From: Pycnococcus provasolii
Lineage: Eukaryota; Chlorophyta; Pseudoscourfieldiophyceae; Pseudoscourfieldiales; Pycnococcaceae
Reading direction: 5' to 3'
Assembly: GCA_938743325.2 (NCBI GenBank)
Contig: OW568870.1
Span: 744,001-808,000, forward strand
DNA length: 64,000 nt
Positions 29,701 through 37,644 of the stretch are shown here, piece by piece. The stretch's first letter is position 1. Each line of letters opens with the position of its first letter. The notes beneath the pieces were generated by a model that was given only the letters and a program-made list of their open reading frames with translations, was not told the origin of the DNA and searched no databases. A program made the position numbers and the translations under genes.

Positions 29701-32700
29701 GAAATCCACTTCAGACGACGGAAGATACTATCAGATTGATGTTCGTAGCGAGTCAAGTATATGGCGATCGGTTTACGAAGGCGGGCGCACGGAAGTCTTC
29801 GTCGGAGAACTGCGGCCTGGCACCACGTTTGATGTGCGCATCCGTGCCCTGAACGTTGATCCGAACAATCCGTCCTCTACTAGAACTTCGTCGTGGAGTT
29901 CTATCATTCAGGCATATACACGCGAGGGTGTAGGTCCAAGCGCTCCTACCAGCTTTAGCCTTGAAGCTGACGCGTCTGCTCCACCTGCGCTCCGCGCTAA
30001 GTGGTTTGCCGCCGTTAGTCGCGGGTTCAGAACAAGCCTATACGAAGTTTGCTACGCTGAATGTGTAGATCGCGCTGCCGGGACAGGCGATGTTGAATGT
30101 GCCGACAATAATTTTGTCACAATCGCTGAACTTGGCGACGCTTGTTCTCCAATGGACGTGGGGATGGCGGAGGACGCCATCCTTATCGATGGCATCGTGC
30201 CTGGAAGGCAATATGCGGTAGCAGTGCGTGGAGTGCATAAGTCGAGAGACTACGGGACACTTTTGGGCGAATACTCTGAGATTCGCACTGCATACGCTCT
30301 GACCCCATCGCCTCCTCCTCCGCCGCCGCCGGTTCCATTTCCGCCGCCGCCGTTTCCGCCGCCGCCTCCAAGTCCGCCTCCACCGCCCACGCTCTATCCC
30401 AGTCCTCCCAGCCCACCCCCTTCGCCTCCACCACCCTCTCTGAACAAAGCATTTCCAATGATCATGGCCCGTCCACCAACTCTGGTCTACGCGGGAGCGG
30501 ACTTCCTTTACCTCGGTTGGATGGCCATTCCCACAAGTGACGACGCCATATTGTTGACTGGATATCAGGTACAGGTGACGACACGACAAGATTGCTTTGC
30601 GAACGACAGTCCTGTCATTGCGTCGGCTGGTGTCTTCAACGGTGAATCGGGCGCTCTCTATCGCCTGGCACCAGAAGCAGTGTACTGCGTGCGATATCGA
30701 GCTACAGCAAAGGAGGGTGTCAGTCTCTGGTCCTCGATCTTGGCAGGTGCTCGCACAAGAGCTGTGTCAGCGCCTGGTCAGTGGCCGCCACCCACGGTTC
30801 TCAGCTCACTTGCTCGAACCGTGGCAGTTGCGTGGTGGGGGAAACTACCTTCGTCGGACGGCGGGCGTCCCACGGTGACAGTGCAGTCAATCAATGGAAG
30901 GATGGTCACACGCCCGCTCGATGACGGAGGGTCGCCCGAAACCATGCGCTACGAGTTGCGCTATCGCACGTTAAAAACTTCTCGGTCGCCAGGTGGGCGC
31001 ACAATTACCGAGAGAGGAGTTTGGATGTCTGCCTATCAGGGCGTCGACAATGACGCTATCGTCGGCGAAGGTGGTAAGCTTGAACCAAATGCTACGTACG
31101 AGATCTCGGTGCGCGCATCAAACGAAGTGGGCGATGGTGCGTGGAGCACACCTGCACAAGTGAAGACGGCCCCTCTTGCTGCATCAGATGGTGGGAATTT
31201 CCGTGTCGAAAGTGCTACGCTGGGTGATGGGAAAGAGATCTTAGCACTGCTCCCTCAACCTCATCCGAAGATCCCAGCCGTGGTGGGCACGGACGTGCCT
31301 GAAGCATCTGGACGCCGACATCTCGCACAATTCGTCGATACCTCCGTTCCAGATATTGGCTATCCTCTTATCCTTGCACTATGTGCTTCTGACTCCTCAC
31401 AGGATGCAACCTTTGAATCTGTCGCAAGGGAATTCGGCGCCGATGCATGCCGTGCAGCTGCCATGGGTTCTCATCGACGCCTGGCTGCTGGCATCCAAAG
31501 TCAGACGGTCTTCTTGGTCGTACCTCTCGATGGGCAGAGGGGCGTCAACGACTTAGTTTCTGACGTTCTTTCGGTGGTCTCGTGGGCACGCCGTGCCTTG
31601 CACGTGCGAAGAGAACGTGGAATCGCATGCTACGGGGCTGGGAAGATGGCGCTGGTGGCGCACCTTGCCATGCTCGAGAATCCTACAAGTTTTCGTGGTG
31701 CGGGACTGATTCTCGGCGATGATGACAATGGCCAGCTTAAGCTTCAGGTGGCAACAAGTCTGACACTTTCTCAGGGCGGATTCCAAGACTTGACCGTGTA
31801 CATACAAGACGCTGGAGGTCCTTGCAGCGGAGCGTCGGTAGCCAAACAATTATCCAAAGACCTCTCGAGCAGTTCGTGGAGGAGTTTAACGTCGCCGGCA
31901 GCTGAACGAAGCGGATTTGATGCACTCGCAGAAGACACTCTGAAGTTTGGGGTGGCGAAGCATTCAGATGGCAGTGCAGTTCCTGTGCCCTCTGGTGACG
32001 TGGCAGCATGGTACAACACGCTGTATGAAACGGCTGGTGGCCTCGTCTCGGTATCCGAACCCAAGGATAACAAATGTGCGGTGGGCGACAACACTCGCAC
32101 TGACGAGGACGTCTGGCCGGGATACTACCCTGCGAGAGTAGCTAGCGCACATGCAATGGCCATTAGCCTGATGCTATATGTGCCTGAGCGCAACCAAACA
32201 CTTCCCTCAAATCCCATGGTCTCGAGTGCCGAGGAGCTTGGGATCGTTTATGGCATCAAGGGTATCTCGGGTGGCGGCGGCGGTTTCGCAGGAACACGCA
32301 GGCTTGATGAGGCTAAAGCCTTGTATGACGGCAGTTTCGACATTTCAAGCGTCGAATCTCAAGTGCACCTACTATCTGTGTGCGATGAGCTTGCGTCATG
32401 GCGCGAAGAGGTGAGTCGGGTTGAGCGCTGCTGGCCGCACGACTTCAAGGCTTGGCTTGCAAAGCGCAGCATGTCATACCCCATCGCCTACGAGGATGGC
32501 AGTAGCACGTTAGAACGTTCCCAAATCTTTTCTATGCTGTTAGCAGCTTTCATCAACGAGAATCGATTGTACCGCTTTGACTTTGACGTCGACGACGCAG
32601 CCGTCGCAGCCGGCAATTTGACGCTCGCTCGCTTCCTGGACAAGAGCCGTATTGGATACCCGCTGTTCTCAATCAGGTCAAGTGCTGGCGCGGTGCCATT

Positions 32701-34201
32701 CGTGTACCCGCGCATCAAGTGGAGCCGTCTCGTGGTGCGCCTTACCGTGAACGAGGGCGTTTCAGCAAATGTGGCTATGCGACACTACGATGCGTGGGAT
32801 CGCTGGATCACGAAGCAGCGACGCACGCAGCCGAAGAGCCTTGGGCTGTCCGGTCCGTTTCATGCGTGCGAGTTGTGGGTGCGAGCGGCAACCGAGAAGG
32901 AGGCGGTGGACAGCACAAAGCTTGCCATAGGCATAGCAATCGCGTGCGCGGCAATTGCCGTGAGCGTATTCACCGGCGACGTTTGGCTAGCCTCACTTCT
33001 GATGACAAACATCCTCTGCATCGTTGGATGCGTGCTTGGATCGTTTTACCTTGTCGGCTGGAAGCTCGGCGCGATCGAGGCACTCTCCGTGACGGTGCTG
33101 GTTGGCTTGTCGTGCGACTTTGCGCTTCACGTGGCTGAAGCCTACCACCAAAGTCCAGTGCTGCTGTCTCGTCGTGCCCGAGGGAAGTGTGCATTCGAGC
33201 GATGCATCATGCCCTGTTTCGGTGCGTGCTTGACCACTCTCTTAGCCGCCCTTCCTCTGCTCGGTTGCACTGTCGTGATCCTGTCTAAGTTTGGGGTGCT
33301 GATCTCGATCTGCATAAGTCTCAGCCTGCTGTTTTCCATGCACCTGCTTGTTCCTTTGCTGATGACGTTCGGGCCAACGTGGAGCGATCAGATGTTCAAG
33401 AATCCGTGGGTCGCTGCGGGTGAGGCACTGTTCTGGTCCAACCCGCTACGAAGGTTGTGTGTTTCGGGTGGTGTCGCCGTGCTCGTGGGCGCAATGGTGA
33501 AGGAGGGTCGCATGTGGTACAGCAAGTACCCCATCTTTTTCCTATTCTTTGCACTACTACTCGTCGCGACGCTTGCAGAAGTCTACGCGTCAAGAAAACG
33601 CTCGGCGTTAATGTTCGGTAATCGCGGCGGCGTAGACCGCGGCGCGGCGTCCTCTTCGGGCTTCGCTGGCATTGAGCTTGGAGCAATGTCCATGGACAGC
33701 ACAATGTTCAACGATAATGAGGACAACGATGCGGATGACGACTATTACAGCAGCATTCACCGCAAGCAGGCATCATCCATGTCCAGCTCTAGCCCCCAGC
33801 ACGTGGCCACGATTGCTCCACCTCATGAGAATTTTGATTCAAAGGCTAAGGCGGAAACTGCTGAATCAGATTCCGCCGCTGACGTTCGCGAGGGCATGTT
33901 GACACTGGAGACGACGACGCAGGCGGAGCAAAGGATCGAATCTGCGACGGTTGCCATGCAGCCACCGGAACCACCTCCTTTGCTCATTCCGGCAGAGGAT
34001 CTTGAGATGACGATGCAGACGGAGCAAAAGATCGAATCTGTGACCATAAGTCCTCCGCCGACAGAGTCGTCGCCACAACCACCCCCGCCTGAAGAGCGTG
34101 CGACACCACGACCTGCTTCCCCATTTCTCGCGGGAGACGTCTCAACAGGTCCTCAGGCTACGGTGGGTAATTCGCCAAACTGGTTGGAGGAGAGTTCTTG
34201 A
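26771..34201 (+). CDS. Giant Dispatched/Patched-like RND transporter with fibronectin-III and proline-rich ectodomain
   Basis: 2476 residues in one frame. First TM near residue 114 (WPLAALGLVSIVPLCLALAA); ectodomain 1 to about 430. A sterol-sensing-type TM block spans about 434-600 with VGIGVDDVF near 496, the Asp pair used as proton/cation relay in RND proteins. A further TM lies near 675-695. Ectodomain 2 (about 700-2045) holds proline tracts (760-840 and 1177-1225) and about five fibronectin-III-like domains (850-955, 957-1055, 1058-1175, 1232-1335, 1340-1470), then an extra domain of uncertain fold. A second TM block (2055-2200) has VGLSCDFALHVAEAYH, the paired RND motif. The C-tail is acidic and Pro-rich. 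Architecture fits the Dispatched/Patched class. The cargo is unknown; wall- or matrix-facing roles are suggested by the pherophorin-like proline tracts. Confidence 0.85.
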   Translation: MMMLPLNHATVGGDGPRPGDGFASSSFHRNGNGNGNSNDARSGDGPSSASAASVRGGGGAAGGELDEARRTPHQENTNTRNRRSIEDRLKGNMDVLREEILAADRLNFIDYVVKWPLAALGLVSIVPLCLALAALAYPLVIDSGLETFRLQDHPAAIRQDAYMVAERAARASAKNDPSAFKRLATDGNTLLREVGEELSASPVRRQLLQRRRRRRRNLLDDTNTAIRNPRTFTYHRLVVVYARPEADPKKDLRRQNLGVFDDKLMQKVGSFERALYKNAAYQAQCVHAGKSRYSHEVLFPLDCRRPNSVTRYLWPSEYEGSSNATLLPSEMVPVSVAAKNLLRDGRGYWYCTKDFSENDLDPVAVRAEFTFGRPVDGFTTRQEQPGAQEAAYRSFVQSLYPFLKSQSDSDLAVYFGGEYLTEFEIRSELAKDAQWSMLGMCLVVLYMLLHTQSMFVTAAGVLQIAISYPISYLFYRSAMGVEKVGVLAYLSLFLIVGIGVDDVFVWFDNYRSTQLAGLTAPGSCDTTQRISYAWRRAAGTMLVTSATTSAAFFANAASAIPAVRVFGCFVGVMVIVNFLMVISFFPCAVVYWELRVRPAEVKLYETCIGALERSLPKLASRVRMWTGGSTITHQMLTGSVTEVGEPAPDGEETSKVLDEGESLVQKYSEGILSIRYALIAAFMIVTAVGFALSAQVQPASEVPNLFPKDHNVQRFIDWGTEGFYTTAETSCSECYIEPPEQPKKADIPEEDVPLTTAAPAVVYEFQPPPPFLSPPPTTTTTSQAPVPGGGGDGGGSGSSGSLPTASNPPPSPPPPPQQPITPPPGPPPPSPPPPVSGSLGPAPIIRPGIVSRPQVESVAQNLIRVTFQRPLSGMKPDLYEILRIIPADLTQQPVFAFVEATDWSLEMTYDDDDVDAYTCYEYSVRAIVRAEGTGGSEQQAGLFSTAASNVPFGNGLPSTPTGLVNTANAYQSLYLQWKSTSDDGRYYQIDVRSESSIWRSVYEGGRTEVFVGELRPGTTFDVRIRALNVDPNNPSSTRTSSWSSIIQAYTREGVGPSAPTSFSLEADASAPPALRAKWFAAVSRGFRTSLYEVCYAECVDRAAGTGDVECADNNFVTIAELGDACSPMDVGMAEDAILIDGIVPGRQYAVAVRGVHKSRDYGTLLGEYSEIRTAYALTPSPPPPPPPVPFPPPPFPPPPPSPPPPPTLYPSPPSPPPSPPPPSLNKAFPMIMARPPTLVYAGADFLYLGWMAIPTSDDAILLTGYQVQVTTRQDCFANDSPVIASAGVFNGESGALYRLAPEAVYCVRYRATAKEGVSLWSSILAGARTRAVSAPGQWPPPTVLSSLARTVAVAWWGKLPSSDGGRPTVTVQSINGRMVTRPLDDGGSPETMRYELRYRTLKTSRSPGGRTITERGVWMSAYQGVDNDAIVGEGGKLEPNATYEISVRASNEVGDGAWSTPAQVKTAPLAASDGGNFRVESATLGDGKEILALLPQPHPKIPAVVGTDVPEASGRRHLAQFVDTSVPDIGYPLILALCASDSSQDATFESVAREFGADACRAAAMGSHRRLAAGIQSQTVFLVVPLDGQRGVNDLVSDVLSVVSWARRALHVRRERGIACYGAGKMALVAHLAMLENPTSFRGAGLILGDDDNGQLKLQVATSLTLSQGGFQDLTVYIQDAGGPCSGASVAKQLSKDLSSSSWRSLTSPAAERSGFDALAEDTLKFGVAKHSDGSAVPVPSGDVAAWYNTLYETAGGLVSVSEPKDNKCAVGDNTRTDEDVWPGYYPARVASAHAMAISLMLYVPERNQTLPSNPMVSSAEELGIVYGIKGISGGGGGFAGTRRLDEAKALYDGSFDISSVESQVHLLSVCDELASWREEVSRVERCWPHDFKAWLAKRSMSYPIAYEDGSSTLERSQIFSMLLAAFINENRLYRFDFDVDDAAVAAGNLTLARFLDKSRIGYPLFSIRSSAGAVPFVYPRIKWSRLVVRLTVNEGVSANVAMRHYDAWDRWITKQRRTQPKSLGLSGPFHACELWVRAATEKEAVDSTKLAIGIAIACAAIAVSVFTGDVWLASLLMTNILCIVGCVLGSFYLVGWKLGAIEALSVTVLVGLSCDFALHVAEAYHQSPVLLSRRARGKCAFERCIMPCFGACLTTLLAALPLLGCTVVILSKFGVLISICISLSLLFSMHLLVPLLMTFGPTWSDQMFKNPWVAAGEALFWSNPLRRLCVSGGVAVLVGAMVKEGRMWYSKYPIFFLFFALLLVATLAEVYASRKRSALMFGNRGGVDRGAASSSGFAGIELGAMSMDSTMFNDNEDNDADDDYYSSIHRKQASSMSSSSPQHVATIAPPHENFDSKAKAETAESDSAADVREGMLTLETTTQAEQRIESATVAMQPPEPPPLLIPAEDLEMTMQTEQKIESVTISPPPTESSPQPPPPEERATPRPASPFLAGDVSTGPQATVGNSPNWLEESS

Positions 34202-34472
34202 GGAGCAACTTACTTTCACGAAATGATTTGTGACAATAAAATGATTTGTTTTCCATGCAACATGCAAGCCCTAACCCTAACCCTAACCCTAACCCTAACC
34301 CTAACCCTAACACCTGCTCTTCTTCCTTTGGTAAAGTAAAGGTTAGATTGTTGAATCGAAATTTCTTGTGGGGACCCGTTTCGTTTCGTCTCCACCACAC
34401 GTTTCGTTTCGTCGTCTCGTTTGGGATTGCGATCAAATCGCTGAGCACTCCCATTCTCCACTCATTCATATT
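34202..34472. other. Short spacer with telomeric repeat and downstream promoter
   Basis: 271 bp containing an AATAAA hexamer at 34236, suggesting 3' processing of the giant gene, then a CCCTAA array and the leader of the next gene with TTTCGTTTCGTC repeats (34379-34416). Confidence 0.5.
34269..34310 (+). repeat. Perfect interstitial telomeric repeat (CCCTAA)7
   Basis: Seven perfect CCCTAA units, the complement of TTAGGG, between two genes. It is the cleanest such tract in the window. Confidence 0.9.
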
Positions 34473-35528
34473 ATGATGATGTCCCGCACTCTCTCTCTCT
34501 CCGCTCCTGCTCCTGCTGCTCGTGGTGCTGCTCTGCTTCCCTCTCGCTCTTCTCTTCGTCATCCACGCGTCATCCACGCGTCATCCACGCCCGGGTCCCG
34601 GGGGGAGTCATCTTCCACAGAGCAGACATCTGTGGTGGAAGAAAAAGATGTGGGGGTGCAATCTGTCGGAAAGTATGACGGCGATGCGCCGAAGAGATTC
34701 GCACTCGACAACCGTGTCGCCGGACGTGTCGTCGCGAGCAGTGTCACATTGGCCCTGCGACTCGGATCAGGGGCGCTTACCGCGGGGTGGAGCGGATTCG
34801 GACTCGGAGAGGGTGCCGATGCCAGCGGATACACGTTCGCGACCGTCGCGAACCGACGCATCACGGAGAAAACGGACGTCACGAGCTTCCCGCGCCCAGA
34901 GCAGCCCATCATCCTCTACGAGTTCGAAGGCTGCCCGTTCTGCAAGAAGGTTCGCGAGGCGTGCAGCTATCTCGACCTCGACGTGCTCTACTACCCGTGC
35001 CCGCGTGGCTCGCCGAACTACCGACCTCTCGTCGGTAAGGAGGGGGGCAAGGAGCAGTTCCCATATCTCGTAGATCCGAACGTGGACATGGCCATGTACG
35101 AATCCGACGACATCATACGCTACTTGTTCAAAACGTACGGCCCTGGCGAGGATGCGGAGATACCAGCGACCCTCTCCTCCTCGCCGCTGAACGCCATCTC
35201 CGCCGGACTGTCTTTGCTGCCTCGCATGGGTGCTGGCAGCACGTACACCAGCGCGAAGAAACCGGAACAGCCGCTCGTCTACTGGGGCTATGAAGCGAGT
35301 CCGTTCTGCAAGATTGTGAGGGAGGTGCTTTGCGAGCTCGAACTGCCGCACGTGATGAAGAACTGCGCGCGTGGCAGTCCAAAGCGCGACGAGATGGTGG
35401 AAAAGTATGGCCTCTTTCAGGTTCCGCTTCTTGAGGATCCTAACACGGGCAAGGCTTTCTTCGAGAGTGCGCAGATCATCGAATACTTGGAAAAGGAGTA
35501 CTCGCTGCGAACCATCGATGCTGCGTAA
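34473..35528 (+). CDS. Plastid protein with two glutaredoxin/GST-N-type thioredoxin-fold domains
   Basis: 351 residues from ATG 34473 (MMMSRTLSLSAP...). Residues 1-35 are a Ser/Pro/Arg/Ala-rich plastid transit-like leader. Domain 1 begins PIILYEFEGCPFCKKVREAC (CPFC) and contains QFPYLVDPN and YESDDIIRYL. Domain 2 begins PLVYWGYEASPFCKIVREVL (SPFC) with FQVPLLEDPNTG and FESAQIIEYL. Each is a GST-N/glutaredoxin-like fold. The tandem arrangement matches conserved plant chloroplast proteins of this type. Domain 1 keeps the two-Cys CxxC. Domain 2 keeps only the second Cys, so the halves may have different roles. Substrates are unknown. Confidence 0.85.
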   Translation: MMMSRTLSLSAPAPAARGAALLPSRSSLRHPRVIHASSTPGSRGESSSTEQTSVVEEKDVGVQSVGKYDGDAPKRFALDNRVAGRVVASSVTLALRLGSGALTAGWSGFGLGEGADASGYTFATVANRRITEKTDVTSFPRPEQPIILYEFEGCPFCKKVREACSYLDLDVLYYPCPRGSPNYRPLVGKEGGKEQFPYLVDPNVDMAMYESDDIIRYLFKTYGPGEDAEIPATLSSSPLNAISAGLSLLPRMGAGSTYTSAKKPEQPLVYWGYEASPFCKIVREVLCELELPHVMKNCARGSPKRDEMVEKYGLFQVPLLEDPNTGKAFFESAQIIEYLEKEYSLRTIDAA

Positions 35529-35611
35529 CTCTCTTGAATTTTTGATTTTTTTTCTCAAATCTTTTTGTTTTCTCTCGTTACACGCCTTATACTGTAGTTG
35601 GCAAAAGTGCA

Positions 35612-36703
35612 TCACTTTGCGAAGATCACAATGATGAATATGATCAATCCAATCGTGAACGTCGTGAGTAAGCAGCACATCTTGTTGCGCGTCGACTTCT
35701 GGTATTGGCTCGCCTGTCGATGTGGTGTCGTTCAATATTGGTTAGCACACCACGCACGTCGACTTCTTCTGAAGAACCTGCGCCTGTTGCAGTTCGCGCG
35801 CGCTTAGCAAAAGTTGTGTGTGGTTTAACAGGCAAAAAGAGGTGAAAAACGTACCCGCTCGAGCTCTCTCAACCCACCGCCGGTGCGCGTCTCCGTGGAC
35901 GCGATGTTCGCGTCAATGGAATCGATCATCGCATCCTGCTCGTGCACCAGCACGGCAAGGTCCCTGAATATTTCGTTAACCTCTCCAATGTCACGCTGCA
36001 GGTCTCGAATTCCTTCCTCGCGCTCTGCGATGACCGCGTCGTTGTGCTCAAGGAGGTTGGTGAATTGTTCCTGCTGCTGCTGCTGCTGCTGCCTTCGTTC
36101 CGGCAGGAGTCGTTCCTCCTCCTCGTTGTCAACGTTGCTGTCCGCGTCAAATCCCGCGCCGGCAGAAGTCGCAGCCGGCTCTCGCGGCGCGTGCCTCGCC
36201 TCCTTTGTCCTCGACTCCCTTGCGAGCACCTCGAAGTCAGCAAGCAGCCTTCGCACATCCCTCGCGAGTTTCTCGCGTTGCGCCTCCTGCTGCTGCGACG
36301 AGCCCGTGGGAAGTTTCTTCAGCCTCTCCCCACACTGCTGCGCGAGTCGCGTCACGCTTTCCCTGCACGCGCGCACCTTATCTCTGTGCGCGCGCGTGTC
36401 TGCGTTGCTTCCAATGGCGTCGACGAGTCTGCGGTACGTGGTGACGTGCGTGTTGAGTTGGAATGCGAGTCTTGCGATGGCGGAGACTTCTTGCGCGAAC
36501 ATCGACGACGACCCTGACCCTGCCACCAATTGGCCTGACGCCGACGACCCAAGAGAATGACCAGAATGAGAATTACCACCACCACCACCACCACCACCAC
36601 CCCCAGGACCACCACCACCACCACCACCACCAGGAGCACCACCACCAGGAGCACCCCCACCAGGAGCACCAGGAGCACGAGCGAGCGCGTCCGCGAAGCT
36701 CAT
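35612..36703 (-). CDS. Qa-SNARE syntaxin (Pep12/SYP2/syntaxin-7 type)
   Basis: Membrane-fusion SNARE of the endosome/vacuole route by resemblance. Model: exon 1 36703-35855, intron 35854-35714 (141 nt, GTACGT ... GACAG, CTAAC near the acceptor), exon 2 35713-35612; 316 residues. The second exon is short and supplies the tail anchor, ASQYQKSTRNKM followed by CCLLTTFTIGLIIFIIVIFA. Without it the frame ends in a nonsense tail. The N-terminus is a Gly/Pro low-complexity run (residues 11-50). The Habc-like helices run about 65-175 and a poly-Gln segment sits near 205. The SNARE helix (215-280) shows EVNEIFRDLAVLVHEQDAMID, with the central-layer Gln characteristic of Qa-SNAREs. Confidence 0.9.
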
Positions 36704-36823
36704 GACGACCGACTGGACGGGTTGGAATGGGGAATGGAGAATTCACGGACGCGTTTTGAGAAGTCCCAAAGGGCCCCCCCGAGGTAAAATTATCGGAGTG
36801 CTCCGGGGCAACCCATACATAAA

Positions 36824-37106
36824 GTAAAGGCCGTGTGGACCCAGAGGGGATCCCCATCCTCCTGGGGAACTGTCCGGGATTACACGGGGAGCCATACTAA
36901 AAGGCCGTGTGGACCCAGAGGGGATCCCCATCCTCCTGGGGAACTAACTGTCCGGGATTACACGGGGAGCCATACATAAAGGCCGTGTGGACCCAGAGGG
37001 GATCCCCATCCTCCTGGGGAACTGTCCCCTGGGGATTACACGGGGAGCCATACTAAAAGGCCGTGTGGACCCAGAGGGGATCCCCATCCTCCTGGGGAAC
37101 TGTCCA
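36824..37106. repeat. Tandem array of about 73-79 bp units, four copies
   Basis: Three full copies and one partial. Each starts AAAGGCCGTGTGGACCC, contains the near-palindrome GGGGATCCCCATCCTCCTGGGG and ends in GGGATTACACGGGGAGCC. Copies differ by small indels (GAACTAACTGTCC versus GAACTGTCCCCTGG). Not protein-coding. Confidence 0.9.
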
Positions 37107-37340
37107 AAAAACCTCTTGGTAAACTTTTTAATGGGTACGGCCTGTCTCACTCTGGGATCCGTCAAATATTTGTCATTTGGTGGAACGTTTGGTTGTCGTC
37201 GTGCTTTGGGGGTTGGGGGTTGTTTGGGGGTTCAGGTTGGGGTTTTGGCTGAGGTGTTTGGCTGAGGTGTTTGGCTGGTCTTTTCCATAGTCCTAAACTG
37301 GCAGGTACTTCGAAGCATGCCTTATTAATATGTAAGCCGC

Positions 37341-37372
37341 ACTGTACTGTAATCTCGTTTTTACAGTACAGT
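37341..37372. repeat. Perfect 12-bp inverted repeat (potential hairpin)
   Basis: Arms ACTGTACTGTAA (37341-37352) and TTACAGTACAGT (37361-37372) with an 8-base loop. It is a version of the TACTGTAC word seen in other spacers. It could be a terminator-like or structural element; function unknown. Confidence 0.6.
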
Positions 37373-37644
37373 ACGATAGACTAGTTAGTTTATGTAGTGT
37401 ATATGGTGGTATGTAGTTACTGAATTGTTTTTTTTGAAATAAAAATGTGAATACTGTATGTACAGTACTGTAAATAATAGTAGGTACGTACTGTACGAAT
37501 TACTCTTATAGACAGTCTAACAAAACAGCCTTGTGATAATAGGGTATTGTATTCTGTGGGATGAGATGAGACAATCAATTATTTATAGACATTTGCTGAT
37601 TTGCCTCTCTCGTGCAGTGTAGTCTCAGAGATTTCGACTCAGGC

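Larger units (their letters stand above)
36704..37644. other. Spacer with tandem array and hairpin words
   Basis: About 940 bp upstream of syntaxin and downstream of the channel gene. It holds the 36824-37106 tandem array, a GGTTTGGCTGAGGTGTTTGG duplication (37240-37280) and a 12-bp perfect inverted repeat at 37341-37372. No gene supported. Confidence 0.5.
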
